Assembly: GCA_021208685.1 (NCBI GenBank)
Contig: JAJOJJ010000045.1
Location: 1-64,000, forward strand
Length of the DNA stretch: 64,000 nucleotides
Origin: Saccharospirillaceae bacterium
Lineage (GTDB): Bacteria > Pseudomonadota > Gammaproteobacteria > Pseudomonadales > Oceanobacteraceae
Direction of reading: 5' to 3'
Shown here: positions 8,706 to 18,708 of the stretch, in pieces
How the letters are laid out: each line of letters opens with the position of its first letter
Position numbering within the stretch: position 1 is the first letter of the stretch
The notes under the pieces: model-generated
The model's database searches: none
Seen by the model: the letters and a program-made list of their open reading frames with translations, nothing else
What the model was told of the DNA's origin: nothing
Made by a program: the position numbers and the translations under genes

Positions 8706-9557
8706 ATGAAAAACGAAATTCTTGAAAATGGCTTTCTTGACGTGGCCGGTCACCGCATCGCCTACACACGCCAGGGCCACGGGAGTGCCATCGCCCTTGT
8801 TCACGGCATTCCCACGAGCCGCCATCTTTGGCGCAACGTCATGCCGCTTCTCGCCGCATCAGGCCATGAAGTGCTTGCGATCGACCTTCTCGGTTATGGT
8901 GATTCCGACAAGCCTTCGGACGCGGACCTCGGAATCCAGGCGCAATCCGAAATCATCTTTCAGGCACTTTCGGCCATGGGGTGGAAGCGCGCAACCATGG
9001 TGGGCCACGACATCGGAGGTGGGATTGCCCAGCTCGTGGCTATCAACCATTCCGAAATCCTTGATCGCCTCGTTTTGATTGACTCCATCCTCTATGACTC
9101 GTTTCCAGAGCCAGGAATTGCCCGCTTGAAGGAGCCGGCGTGGGACGAAATTCTTGGTGCACCGGACTTCGATCTGAGAAAGGGTCTGGCGAAAGGCTTT
9201 TCACGAGGCATGTTCCATACCGATCGGGTGACCGCTGAACTGGTCGAGGCCTATGAGCGTCCGTTCCGTGACGTCGAAGGGCGGCGTGCATACCTACGTG
9301 CGGCCCGGGCATTGAGGTCAGAGGAGCTTTCTTCGCGCATGGAAGACGTCGAGAAGCTGGCCCTGCCCACGCTCATCATCTGGGGGCTGCACGACACATT
9401 CCAGCCATTGCGCTTCGCAGAGCGTTTGGCAGGGAAGATGTCCAACGCCCAACTCCAGGTTTTTGATGACGCTGGGCATTTCCTGCCAGAGGATGTACCG
9501 GAAGCGCTGGCTTCCCGTGTCGCTGAATTTACAAGTACCCAGGAAGGAGCACGCTGA
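8706..9557 (+). CDS. alpha/beta-hydrolase, haloalkane dehalogenase/epoxide hydrolase type
   Basis: 283 residues with an alpha/beta-hydrolase core: oxyanion loop HGIPTSRHLW (about 35-44), nucleophile elbow VGHDIGGG with Asp (about residue 102) rather than Ser, and catalytic His in DAGHFLPED (about residue 258). An Asp nucleophile points to haloalkane dehalogenase, haloacetate dehalogenase or epoxide hydrolase chemistry rather than an esterase. The cap domain lies at about 135-215. It is 43 bp behind the reductase with an AGGAAG ribosome site, and its stop overlaps the transporter start, so the three genes form one operon. Substrate not predictable. Confidence 0.85.
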   Translation: MKNEILENGFLDVAGHRIAYTRQGHGSAIALVHGIPTSRHLWRNVMPLLAASGHEVLAIDLLGYGDSDKPSDADLGIQAQSEIIFQALSAMGWKRATMVGHDIGGGIAQLVAINHSEILDRLVLIDSILYDSFPEPGIARLKEPAWDEILGAPDFDLRKGLAKGFSRGMFHTDRVTAELVEAYERPFRDVEGRRAYLRAARALRSEELSSRMEDVEKLALPTLIIWGLHDTFQPLRFAERLAGKMSNAQLQVFDDAGHFLPEDVPEALASRVAEFTSTQEGAR

Positions 9558-10534
9558 TGGCGCGAAATGCCCACGCTCCTGCATCCAGTCAGGCTGGCTT
9601 CCTTGTCACGCTTTTCGCATCGACCTTCTTGATGGGGTCCAGCTTCGTCGCAGGAAAAATCCTGCTACAGCAGGGCTTCACGCCGATGATCTTGGTCGGG
9701 TGGCGCTTCTTTGTCGCGGCCTTGGCGACCTTGCCGCTGGTGCTGGCCGGCGAGCGAAATATTGTGGCCGCGCTCCTGCCAGCCAAAGCAGGGCTGCGTG
9801 ATGTTGCGCTGGTGATCCTGATTGGCTTGCTTCAGACAGCCGCCGTCATGGGGCTGCTGTTCTGGGCCATGCAGTTCATCTCCGCATCGACGGCCGCCAT
9901 CCTGCTTTTCACCAATCCGATCTGGGTTGCTGTTCTGGGTCGCATCTTCCTTGGCGAAAGCCTGCACAGAGCGAGGCTCCTTGGGTTGCTTCTTGGCGTT
10001 GTCGGTGTTGCGCTTGCCATTGGTATCAGCCCATCCATGTTTTCTGGCGGGATGACCTTGGCTGGCGAAATCATCGGCATCGTCTCTGCGCTTTGCTGGG
10101 CAAGCGCGACGCTCATCAATAAACGGGCGGCATTGCCGTTCGCGCCTTGGGCCTTGAGTTTCTGGCAAATGCTGGTGGGTGCGATCGCCATTCTAGTCAT
10201 CGCCTACATCAATGGTGAGCAATGGCCCGATAACGTAACGCGGGAGCAATGGGGATGGTTTCTCTGGCTTTCCATCCCTGCATCAACGGGCTCATTTGGC
10301 CTCTGGTTCGTGGCGCTTAAAAGAGGTGGTGCAACAAGAACGAGCGGATTTCTGTTCTTGGCTCCGCTGTTCACGGTCATCCTTGCTTATTTCATCTTGG
10401 ACACGGAAATTTCCTGGATGCAGGCTGCTGGCGGAATATTGATAGGCCTTGCTTTATGGCTCGTCAATCGAGAACTGCCGGCAAGAAGTCGGCGCGAGAG
10501 GGCTGACGAGGTAATCGCTGAGGGCGAGCCGTGA
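9557..10534 (+). CDS. EamA-family (DMT) transporter
   Basis: 325 residues with ten predicted membrane helices made of two EamA repeats (about 10-145 and 160-305), including LLFWAMQFISASTAAILLF and GLWFVALKRGGATRTSGFLF. The family exports or imports small metabolites across the inner membrane. The GTG/ATG junction overlaps the end of the hydrolase gene (TGATGG), indicating translational coupling. With the reductase and hydrolase upstream, it may export the product or take up the substrate of that short pathway. The tail is Arg/Glu-rich and cytoplasmic. Confidence 0.88.
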   Translation: MARNAHAPASSQAGFLVTLFASTFLMGSSFVAGKILLQQGFTPMILVGWRFFVAALATLPLVLAGERNIVAALLPAKAGLRDVALVILIGLLQTAAVMGLLFWAMQFISASTAAILLFTNPIWVAVLGRIFLGESLHRARLLGLLLGVVGVALAIGISPSMFSGGMTLAGEIIGIVSALCWASATLINKRAALPFAPWALSFWQMLVGAIAILVIAYINGEQWPDNVTREQWGWFLWLSIPASTGSFGLWFVALKRGGATRTSGFLFLAPLFTVILAYFILDTEISWMQAAGGILIGLALWLVNRELPARSRRERADEVIAEGEP

Positions 10535-10583
10535 TGAAGATACGTTATTTCTGTTAGTCATCGGGTCACCGCAGCAGGCCAAC

Positions 10584-10850
10584 ATGGAAATTCGGCATTT
10601 GCGTTGCTTCGTAGTATTGGCGGAAGAGTTGCATTTCACCCGTGCTGCGGAGCGCTTGCATATTGAACAACCCCCTCTTTCGCGGGCCATCAAGGAGCTT
10701 GAGGACGAGCTGGGGGTCGTACTTTTCAATCGAAACCGCCGGGGGACGTTACTGACTGCAGCGGGTGCAGCCTTCCTGCAAGATGTCCGTCGGTTGTTCA
10801 CCGTTCTGGATCAGGCGCGAGAGAACGCAAAGGCCGTTGCGGCAGGCTTG
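10584..10850 (+). pseudogene. LysR-family regulator, N-terminal fragment cut by IS30 remnant
   Basis: The first 89 codons encode a typical LysR helix-turn-helix (MEIRHLRCFVVLAEELHFTR, then AAERLHIEQPPLSRAIKELE) and the linker helix ENAKAVAAGL. At about 10850 the frame enters sequence belonging to an IS30-type transposase on the other strand, and the remaining 64 codons make no LysR sense. The effector-binding domain is lost. It follows the transporter by 49 bp and may once have controlled the neighbouring cluster. Confidence 0.8.
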
Positions 10851-11105
10851 TTCGGCTCGGTATCCCTTGAGCCCACGGCCACGTTTGATCTCACGCCCAA
10901 TGGTGCTGGGGTGTCGCCCCAGCAGGCGGGCAATCTCGGTGGTGGTGTGTTGGGCTCTCACAAGGCTTTGGATCTGGTATCGTTCTTCTCGGCTGAGGTG
11001 TTTGTACATTGGGCAACTTCAACTTGGCGGTTAAAGCGGCCATGATGCCAAACATCCTCAGCCACCTCGACCGGTTGGTCTTTATTGCACTTCGTACTTG
11101 AATCC
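10850..11105 (-). mobile_element. IS30-family insertion sequence remnant
   Basis: Minus-strand codons from 11009 encode MYKHLSREERYQIQSLVR, then a helix-turn-helix HTTTEIARLLGRHPSTIGRE, the N-terminus of an IS30-type transposase, ending about 10850 at the LysR junction. Downstream, around 11079-11105, the sequence TTGCACTTCGTACTTGAATC resembles the terminal inverted repeat of IS30-family elements. Only one end and about 55 codons remain, so the element cannot transpose. Confidence 0.75.
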
Positions 11106-11160
11106 GCCTTTTGAAAACTGAGCCATTTCAAGGCAAATTCACGCTGAAATTTGAGCCACG

Positions 11161-11655
11161 TTAGCTGCCATCAAGTGGTTTAGGCCTAGGCTTTGGCTCA
11201 ATAACCTCTGCCTTGGTGCAGGTAGCTGCCTTGACTTGAATGCCCTGCTGGTTGGCAGACAGTTCCTGGACACGCGCCTGCATCTGCTTGCCACCGATTT
11301 TTAGTCGGGTGAGCCCACCCGCTGCAGCCATCTGTCGCAGCAGCACCAAGGGGCGGTCTGCTGCCATGACTCGCTCAAACACCTTGAGCGTTTCGTCCCG
11401 TTCAAACGCTTTGACGTTGTTCAGCAGGTAATAGACCTTAAAGCCATCTCTCTCAATGGGCAGGTTGTCTTGGCTTAGCCTCAGCTCTGAGAGCTCCGAG
11501 GTAGTAAGTCCAAGTCGGTCGGCAACTTGGTTGGTGGTAAGGGAGATGTCTGGATCGGCTGAACCGCTTGAGATTTTTGCTGTGGTTAGTGGTGCGGTTA
11601 CTACGGTGGTTTGGGCTGTGGGTTCCATCTCAGTCACAAACTCAAACATCATCAA
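11161..11655 (-). CDS. hypothetical protein with MerR/HTH_17-like segment
   Basis: About 164 residues. The centre (roughly 40-85: LTTNQVADRLGLTTSELSEL to YYLLNNVKAFE) looks like a helix-turn-helix of the excisionase/MerR type, with a preceding Thr-rich stretch and a Lys/Pro-rich end. It is the last of four co-directional genes. Its start overlaps the stop of the gene before it (TGATG), so it is translationally coupled. Several start codons in a row (MMMF, then MEPT) leave the exact start open. Genes of this set are typical of plasmids and integrative conjugative elements. Function unknown. Confidence 0.6.
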   Translation of the reverse strand: MMMFEFVTEMEPTAQTTVVTAPLTTAKISSGSADPDISLTTNQVADRLGLTTSELSELRLSQDNLPIERDGFKVYYLLNNVKAFERDETLKVFERVMAADRPLVLLRQMAAAGGLTRLKIGGKQMQARVQELSANQQGIQVKAATCTKAEVIEPKPRPKPLDGS

Positions 11656-12008
11656 TACTCACTGGGCAACATAATGACCCAGTGCTCTCCATCCCAACAG
11701 GCATAGAGTTCAATGCCAGGCACGGGGAAGTCGGTGTACTCAATTTCCTGCCTTGCATACTCATGGCCGTTGCCATCTTCGTAGATCATCACAGCTGTAC
11801 TGTTCGCAACTTGAAGCTTGATCAGTACAAACCAGTCACCGGTGCCGATTTCATCCAAGTGACTCGCCGCTGCATCCATGAGCCAATACGCACCCGCTGT
11901 GTCGGCCAAGTACTTGGTGCCATCGGTCATGAGGTGCCGACGTGAAAACTGGTAGTAGCGGCTTGTGCCAGTGAATGAAGCCAATTGGGAAAGTGCATCG
12001 CCATCCAT
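11652..12008 (-). CDS. DUF6876-type mobile-element protein
   Basis: 118 residues, soluble, rich in aromatic residues: FTGTSRYYQFSRRHLMTDGT, then YLADTAGAYWLMDAAASH, and a C-terminal FPVPGIELYACWDGEHW. I recognise this layout as the DUF6876 family, common on conjugative plasmids and ICEs and of unknown function. It lies 3 bp after the stop of the upstream gene and overlaps the next one, forming a tight operon. The start at 12006-12008 fits the conserved N-terminus; an ATG at 12002-12004 is out of frame. Confidence 0.65.
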   Translation of the reverse strand: MDGDALSQLASFTGTSRYYQFSRRHLMTDGTKYLADTAGAYWLMDAAASHLDEIGTGDWFVLIKLQVANSTAVMIYEDGNGHEYARQEIEYTDFPVPGIELYACWDGEHWVIMLPSEY

Positions 12009-12011
12009 GGC

Positions 12012-12287
12012 TTACTCCTGCGCCAAAGCTTTGAGCTCAAACTGGCTGTCTGCGAGCAGGTCGATGCGCATGTTGGGCACGGCGTAGCAGACCAGATACT
12101 GTACCGTCCAGTTGATTAGTTCTACACGCTCTGCATCATTTGCGGCCTCAAGCAGCTTGGCTTGGTAGCGTTCGATTTCGTGGATGGACATTTCCAGAGC
12201 CTGAATCACGGTTTGCAGGCGCTGGGCGGCGTTGTGCCGAACCTGCTCGGCCATCATGGCGGCAATGCCGGTGTGCAGGTCACTCAT
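12012..12287 (-). CDS. small hypothetical protein of mobile-element operon
   Basis: 91 residues from the ATG at 12287 (MSDLHTGIAAMMAEQVRHNA). An upstream in-frame start at 12323 would overlap the previous gene by 44 bases and is less likely. It is helical, with a heptad-like stretch IQALEMSIHEIERYQAKLLE that could be a coiled coil, then NWTVQYLVCYAVPNMRIDLL. No family recognised. It overlaps the DUF6641 gene by 8 bases, indicating coupling. Confidence 0.55.
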   Translation of the reverse strand: MSDLHTGIAAMMAEQVRHNAAQRLQTVIQALEMSIHEIERYQAKLLEAANDAERVELINWTVQYLVCYAVPNMRIDLLADSQFELKALAQE

Positions 12288-12741
12288 CGCGCTGTCCTTT
12301 GGCTTTGGGAGCGTCGGCAGCACGCACCTTCACGCTGGTTTGCTCAATTTGCACATCTAACTCACCAGCCAGTACAGCGGTTTTGACAGCCTCAAGTGCC
12401 TCAATCAGTGCGGCGGGGCTTGTGATCTCAATGGCGCTTTTGCCTTTGGACAGCTCAATGACTTTGGCGCCGTAGCGGATTTCAATACAGACCTTGCCAG
12501 CCTCGGTGGTAAACCACCACGGCTTGATGCGCTTTTCTTGGGTGACTTGAACGCGTTCGCCTTCGGCGTTTTTGACGGTTTTGGTGCGGGTGGGCGCGTA
12601 GCTGTTGCCCTCCTTCATGGCCGTGGCCAATAGGATCTGTTCTTGCACTTTGTTTGCCAGCTTGGTGCGTCGCTGTGTAACAGGGTTTTGTTGGGCGGGC
12701 TTTTTTACCGCCACCAGTTTGAGTGATGCCAGGGTTGCCAT
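12280..12741 (-). CDS. DUF6641-type mobile-element protein
   Basis: 153 residues from the ATG at 12741 (MATLASLKLVAVKKPAQQNP), preceded by AAAGGACAAAG as ribosome site. The basic N-terminus, the central KPWWFTTEAGKVCIEIRYGA and the helical end match the DUF6641 family, found on plasmids and integrative elements beside DUF6876 genes. Function unknown; the basic character would allow nucleic-acid binding. It is first in the four-gene minus-strand operon. The promoter should lie in 12742-12879, shared with the divergent gene at 12880. Confidence 0.62.
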   Translation of the reverse strand: MATLASLKLVAVKKPAQQNPVTQRRTKLANKVQEQILLATAMKEGNSYAPTRTKTVKNAEGERVQVTQEKRIKPWWFTTEAGKVCIEIRYGAKVIELSKGKSAIEITSPAALIEALEAVKTAVLAGELDVQIEQTSVKVRAADAPKAKGQRDE

Positions 12742-12879
12742 TTGCTTTGTCCTTTCGATGTGTAAACAGGGCAAAGCAACTGTATTTTCTGAAGTTTTCA
12801 GCGAGCAACCGAAATCCAGTCAATGAATAGAGCAGAACCAGATTTACTGGGTTTTTACATCAGTTGCATAAATACATGC

Positions 12880-13230
12880 ATGAACAAGCATGACTTACAG
12901 CAGCAAATACAGCACCAAGAAAACCGTGACAAGTGGCGTACCAATCGATGGATGCAATCGCAGGGATTTTCTGCAGAGAGCTTTGCTGGGCTGGACCTCA
13001 TTTATCTGCAAGCGCAGCGCATCGCCTACATCTGCTTAAAGCACCATGGGCGCATGCTCACTGCAAACGAGGCACAGACACTGAAAAACTTTTTACAGGC
13101 ACTCCAAACCAAGGCAAAACAGCGGCGACTGAAACCAGCGCAGGCCTACAAGATCATGAACATCGGCAAACGCATCAACAGGCAGCTGTTCAAGCAACAC
13201 AGGCAACACCCAAGGCAACACAACAAGTAA
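12880..13230 (+). CDS. hypothetical basic protein, divergent to the mobile operon
   Basis: From the ATG at 12880 (MNKHDLQQQIQHQENRDKWR) this gives 116 residues; an upstream ATG at 12823 would add 19. The protein is helical and rich in Gln, Lys and Arg, ending in a His/Gln/Arg-rich tail (RQLFKQHRQHPRQHNK). That composition suggests nucleic-acid binding, but no family is recognised. It is divergent from the DUF6641 operon and is the last gene before the chromosomal-looking region. Confidence 0.5.
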   Translation: MNKHDLQQQIQHQENRDKWRTNRWMQSQGFSAESFAGLDLIYLQAQRIAYICLKHHGRMLTANEAQTLKNFLQALQTKAKQRRLKPAQAYKIMNIGKRINRQLFKQHRQHPRQHNK

Positions 13231-13553
13231 CCACAGGCCAGAACCAGCAGATAAGCCACTGCTAGACCAAAGGGTAAAAACGCGGGTTGACAAGTCGTTT
13301 AAGCAGGGGGATAACAATCATCGTGTTCTCCGCAGGGAAAGGTTGTGTTACAGGGCATCAACATTATACAAAACCTATACAACAAGCAATGAGCACACCT
13401 GATGGCGCAGTGCGGTTCACTTAAGGTCTTAAATCCTGTCGAAACGCCCAATGCCACGCAGTGGAACATCATGGGCTACCTCCCTGCAAAGACGCTGATG
13501 ACGCCTGAACATGAATGGCAGCTTAAGCGAATAGCATTACGCTGAAAGCGTGC
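13231..13553. other. gene-poor joint between island and chromosome
   Basis: Between the last mobile-type gene and the DUF2750 gene I see no firm gene. A 47-codon plus-strand ORF (13402-13545, MAQCGSLKVLNPVETPNATQ to LKRIALR) has neither a good ribosome site nor a recognised match, and may be a relic. No second copy of the tRNA-Ile2 core was found here, so the boundary of the accessory region is judged from content only. Confidence 0.5.
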
Positions 13554-13937
13554 TTATTCCATTGCCTCGCGCAGCGCTTCATCCAGCTCGTTTGGTTCAA
13601 CCAGCAAGGCCTCTTCTTTCAGGTTCGGAAACACCACCAGATAGGTTTCATCGGCGGTCAGGCCCGCTGTCCAGCGCTCCAGCCAGACATCCAGAGGGAC
13701 AACTCTGGGGGTGCAATCCTCCCATTCGCCATTGGCCCACTCGGCGGCATAATCCGCATGGGGCCAGATGGGCAGGCAGTTATCGCCTTCGGAAGTCAGG
13801 GTTACCCAGCCTTCGTCATTGGCCAGACTCCAGATTTCACCATGCGCTGCGACTTTATCGATAAAGTGTTGGTAACGCTGATGATTCGACAGTTTCAGGG
13901 TAGCCTGATGTTCTTTCTGACTGAGGATATAGCTCAT
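13554..13937 (-). CDS. DUF2750 family protein
   Basis: 127 residues from the ATG at 13937 (MSYILSQKEHQATLKLSNHQ); the longer frame to 13973 adds 12 residues not conserved in the family as I know it. Visible features are ERWTAGL near residue 95 and an acidic end, LVEPNELDEALREAME, typical of DUF2750, a small cytoplasmic protein of unknown function. It is the first gene that looks like ordinary chromosome and reads in the same direction as the neighbouring lysR gene. Confidence 0.75.
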   Translation of the reverse strand: MSYILSQKEHQATLKLSNHQRYQHFIDKVAAHGEIWSLANDEGWVTLTSEGDNCLPIWPHADYAAEWANGEWEDCTPRVVPLDVWLERWTAGLTADETYLVVFPNLKEEALLVEPNELDEALREAME

Positions 13938-13991
13938 GATGCGGTGCCTTAATGCGGGCGTGAAAAAGCGCACTATAAGGACTCGTCCCGG

Positions 13992-14906
13992 TTAAGTCAT
14001 CTCAGACATGTCCGGATAATGGCTGCTGTCGTTCAGTTGCTGCTCCAGATAATCCATCAGCAGACGCACCTTGGGCGATAGATTGCGGCTTGGCGGATAC
14101 AGCGCCCAGATCCCCTCCGGCATTGGCCGGATGGCGGGCAACAAGCTGATCAGCTCGCCGCGCTGAATGTACGGCAGTACGTAATAATCGGGCAGCTGCA
14201 CAATGCCGATGCCTTTCAGTGCCGCATCCAGCAATGCCGGGCCGCTGTTGGCACTGAGACTGCCGCTGATGTGCACCTCGCGCCCGCGCCCCTGTTCCTG
14301 AAAACGCCAGTAATCGAGAGTACCGGCCAGACAGTTATGCTGTTTCAGTTCCGCCAGCGAATGCGGCTCACCATGGGCCGCCAGATAGCCCGGAGACGCA
14401 CAGGTGTACTGCTCACGCGAAGCCAGACGCCGCGCCACCAGCCGGTCATCGTCCAGCTTGCCAAGACGCACGGCCATATCGTAACCGCCACCAATCAGAT
14501 CGAGCTTTTCATTGGTGAGCAGATAGTGCAGCTGAATCTGCGGATAACGCTGGGCAAAATCATTCAGCAGCGGCGCAATATGGCGCTCGCCGTAACTCAT
14601 CGGTGCCGTAATGCGCAGCTTGCCCTGCGGCGTAGCCTGCAGGTTACCCAGCGCCAGCTCCGCCTCTGCCAGACCATCCAGCAGCAGGCGACAGTGCTGG
14701 TAGTAAAGTTGTCCGGGTTCGGTCAGCGCCACCCGCCTTGTCGTGCGGAACAGCAACTCACTGCCGAGACGCTGTTCCAGCGCCCGTACCTGGCGACTCA
14801 CCTGCGCGGTTGACAACCCCAGCTGAGTCGCTGCGGCGGTAAAGCTGCCGGATTCCGCCACCGCGACAAACTCACGGATGCCCTCCCACTGGGGTATTGA
14901 TTGCAT
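13992..14906 (-). CDS. LysR-family regulator, divergent from frmA
   Basis: 304 residues. The N-terminal winged helix-turn-helix (about 10-65: EFVAVAESGSFTAAATQLGL, then STAQVSRQVRALEQRLGS) is followed by a PBP2-like effector domain. It is divergent from the formaldehyde-detoxification genes with a 129-bp gap, so it probably controls them, perhaps in response to formaldehyde or its glutathione adduct. Such LysR-frmA pairs are common in gammaproteobacteria. Intact. Confidence 0.9.
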   Translation of the reverse strand: MQSIPQWEGIREFVAVAESGSFTAAATQLGLSTAQVSRQVRALEQRLGSELLFRTTRRVALTEPGQLYYQHCRLLLDGLAEAELALGNLQATPQGKLRITAPMSYGERHIAPLLNDFAQRYPQIQLHYLLTNEKLDLIGGGYDMAVRLGKLDDDRLVARRLASREQYTCASPGYLAAHGEPHSLAELKQHNCLAGTLDYWRFQEQGRGREVHISGSLSANSGPALLDAALKGIGIVQLPDYYVLPYIQRGELISLLPAIRPMPEGIWALYPPSRNLSPKVRLLMDYLEQQLNDSSHYPDMSEMT

Positions 14907-14942
14907 CTTTTCCGCCCGATTATTACCAATATGTAAAAGTGA

Positions 14943-16166
<1,224 letters not shown>

Positions 16167-16175
16167 GGGGCTGCT

Positions 16176-17042
16176 ATGACGAACGTGAATACCGATGTTG
16201 AGCGTCTCAGCCAGAACAAAAGCTTTGGCGGCTGGCATAAACAATACCGGCATCAGTCAGCGGTGCTTAACTGCAGCATGCGCTTTGCGATTTTTCTGCC
16301 ACCACAGGCCAGTAACGACAATCCGGTGCCGGTGCTTTACTGGCTGTCCGGCCTGACCTGTACCGATGAAAACGTTATGCAGAAGGCCGGCGCCCAGCGT
16401 CTGGCCGCCGAGCTGGGTATTGCCTTCGTTGCACCGGACACCAGTCCGCGCGGCGACGGCGTGGCCGACGATCCGCAGGGTGCTTACGATCTGGGCTTGG
16501 GAGCCGGTTTTTACCTGAACGCGACTCAGCCGCCATGGGCCGCGCATTACCGCATGGAAGACTATGTACTGGAGGAATTACCGGCCTTAATCGAAGCGCT
16601 GTTTCCGGTAAGCAGCAAGCGCGCCATCAGTGGTCACTCGATGGGTGGACACGGTGCGCTGACGCTGGCACTGAAAAACCCGCAGCGCTTTACCTCAGTA
16701 TCGGCGTTCAGCCCGATCAGCAACCCGAGCCGCTGCCCCTGGGGCATCAAAGCGTTCAGCGCGTATCTTGGGAATGACCGTGAACAATGGCTGGCTTATG
16801 ACAGCAGCGAGTTAATGCGCAACAGCCCGGCGTCAGCGCATTTACCCGCGCTGGTCGATCAGGGTCTGGCCGATGATTTTCTCAGTCAACAACTGCACCC
16901 GGAAGCACTGGAAAACGCCGCCAAAGCCAGCGGTTATCCGCTGACGTTACGCCGTCACGAGGGCTACGATCACAGCTACTATTTCATCAGCAGTTTTATC
17001 GATGATCATCTGCGTTTTCATGCGCGGCATTTGTTTGGCTGA
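16176..17042 (+). CDS. fghA: S-formylglutathione hydrolase
   Basis: 288 residues, esterase D type alpha/beta hydrolase. It splits S-formylglutathione to formate and glutathione, the second step after FrmA. Catalytic Ser is in [11 protein letters not shown] and catalytic His in GYDHSYYFI; the oxyanion Trp-Leu-Ser-Gly-Leu-Thr-Cys motif ([13 protein letters not shown]) is at about 55-67. It is coupled to frmA and followed by a strong terminator at 17081-17112. Confidence 0.96.
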   Translation: MTNVNTDVERLSQNKSFGGWHKQYRHQSAVLNCSMRFAIFLPPQASNDNPVPVLYWLSGLTCTDENVMQKAGAQRLAAELGIAFVAPDTSPRGDGVADDPQGAYDLGLGAGFYLNATQPPWAAHYRMEDYVLEELPALIEALFPVSSKRAISGHSMGGHGALTLALKNPQRFTSVSAFSPISNPSRCPWGIKAFSAYLGNDREQWLAYDSSELMRNSPASAHLPALVDQGLADDFLSQQLHPEALENAAKASGYPLTLRRHEGYDHSYYFISSFIDDHLRFHARHLFG

Positions 17043-17080
17043 TCAGCCAGAACGGTAAAACCCAAAAGAACGGTAAAACA

Positions 17081-17112
17081 AAAAAGGCAGTGGATTGCTC
17101 CACTGCCTTTTT
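17081..17112. terminator. bidirectional terminator between fghA and NCS2 permease
   Basis: A 14-bp perfect stem (AAAAAGGCAGTGGA with its complement) around loop TTGC, with A and T runs on either side. It lies between two convergent genes and can serve both. Confidence 0.9.
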
Positions 17113-17151
17113 ATTTACCCGGTGATCAACGGGCGTTTTGCGCACGCTCTA

Positions 17152-18444
17152 TCAGTGCACAAAAATGACTTTCAGCAATAACAGCGCCGACAGCACCCAG
17201 ACACCGGCAGACAGTTCACGCGCCTTACCGCCCAGCACTTTCGCCAGTGCATAGGTGATAAAGCCCAGGGTAATGCCATGGGCAATGGAGAAGGTCAGCG
17301 GTGTCATCAGCAGCACCACAGCCACCGGAGCGGCTTCGGTCAGGTCTTCCCAGTTCACTTCTTTCAGGGTGAACAGCATCAGAATCGAGACATAAAAAAT
17401 CGCACCGGCGGTCGCATAAGCCGGAATCATACCGGCCAGTGGCGCGAAGAAAATGCTCAGCAGAAACAGAATACCAACCACAACCGCCGTTAAGCCGGTA
17501 CGGCCACCGGCGGACACACCGGCTGCACTTTCGATATAACTGGTGGTGGTTGAGGTACCCAGCATCGCGCCGGTCACCGTCGCGGTACTGTCGGCCAGCA
17601 AGGCCTGCTTTAAGCGTGGCACCTGACCGTCGCTTTTGGTCAGACCCGCACGCTGGGTTACGGCAATCAGGGTGCCGGAGGTATCAAACAGATCGACAAA
17701 AAGGAAGGCAAAAATCACACTCAGCATCGCCACATCAAAGGCTTCTGCCAGGTTCATCTGCATAAAGGTCGGCGCAATCGACGGTGGCGCAGACACAATG
17801 CCCTGATACTCTACATGACCCGTTGCAATGGCAATCACACTGACCAGTAACACCGCCAGCAGGACGGCACCGTGAATATTACGCTGGGTGAAGGCGATGA
17901 TCAGGAAGAAACCAAGGATCGCCATTGCCGGACCGAAATCACCTAAATTGCCCAGACTGACCAGTGTCGCCGGATGCGCCACAATGATGCCGGCATTTTT
18001 CAGCGCGATCAGCGCCAGAAAGGCACCGATACCCGCAGCAATGGCCTTTTTCAGCGTCACCGGAATGGCATTAATGGCCCATTCGCGGATTTTAAACAGG
18101 CTGAGCAGAATAAAAATACAGCCCGACAGGAAGACAGCCCCCAGAGCGGTCTGCCAGCTGTACCCCATGCCCAGTACAACGCCGTAAGTAAAGAAAGCAT
18201 TCAGGCCCATCCCCGGCGCCAGCGCCACCGGCAGGTTGGCCCAGAACCCCATAATGAAGCAGCCAACCGCCGCCGCCAGGCAGGTTGCTACAAATACCGC
18301 GCCATGATCCATTCCGGCATCCGCCAGCATCGACGGATTGACGAAAATAATGTAGGCCATGGTCAGGTAGGTGGTAACACCGGCCAGCAGCTCAGTACGT
18401 GCATTGCTGCCGAAACGCGACAGCTGAAACAGCTTTTCCAGCAT
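17152..18444 (-). CDS. NCS2-family purine permease (AzgA-like)
   Basis: 430 residues with about 12-14 membrane helices. N-terminal RTELLAGVTTYLTMAYIIFV, then LAPGMGLNAFF, and later DLFDTSGTLIAVTQRAG are signatures of the AzgA/GhxP branch that takes up adenine, guanine or hypoxanthine with protons. It is divergent from apt, which converts adenine to AMP, so uptake and salvage are encoded side by side. I looked for a purine riboswitch in the 264-bp divergent region and saw none. Confidence 0.92.
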   Translation of the reverse strand: MLEKLFQLSRFGSNARTELLAGVTTYLTMAYIIFVNPSMLADAGMDHGAVFVATCLAAAVGCFIMGFWANLPVALAPGMGLNAFFTYGVVLGMGYSWQTALGAVFLSGCIFILLSLFKIREWAINAIPVTLKKAIAAGIGAFLALIALKNAGIIVAHPATLVSLGNLGDFGPAMAILGFFLIIAFTQRNIHGAVLLAVLLVSVIAIATGHVEYQGIVSAPPSIAPTFMQMNLAEAFDVAMLSVIFAFLFVDLFDTSGTLIAVTQRAGLTKSDGQVPRLKQALLADSTATVTGAMLGTSTTTSYIESAAGVSAGGRTGLTAVVVGILFLLSIFFAPLAGMIPAYATAGAIFYVSILMLFTLKEVNWEDLTEAAPVAVVLLMTPLTFSIAHGITLGFITYALAKVLGGKARELSAGVWVLSALLLLKVIFVH

Positions 18445-18708
18445 GGGAAGAACCTTTGTTGGTTAGCGAAACAAGCCCGGCAGCCAGCATTCATGCGGCT
18501 CAGACTCCGGCAGACCGCTGCCCTGAGTCATCCGCATCCGGCGGAGGGAGACTTTTTGTGGCCGCGGATTATAATGCCCTGCTGGCCAAAGCCCAAGAAA
18601 ACCTGACTGTATGGTTGATTCTTTTGCCAGCCAGACCTGCGCGATTTGCGCCTGCACAACATCCGACATTCACGTACCTTGCCGTACCCAAACCGACAGA
18701 GACAGACC

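Noticed and set aside
11108..11160. Possible IS21-type end (TTTGAAAACTGAGCCATTTC)
   Set aside because: Only a weak resemblance to GAGCCA-containing IS ends; no transposase part or matching second end.
17974..18606. 210-codon plus-strand ORF opposite the purine permease
   Set aside because: Gln/Arg-rich antisense shadow of a membrane protein gene.
18445..18708. Purine riboswitch upstream of the NCS2 permease or apt
   Set aside because: No conserved purine-aptamer core or paired P1-P3 pattern visible by eye.
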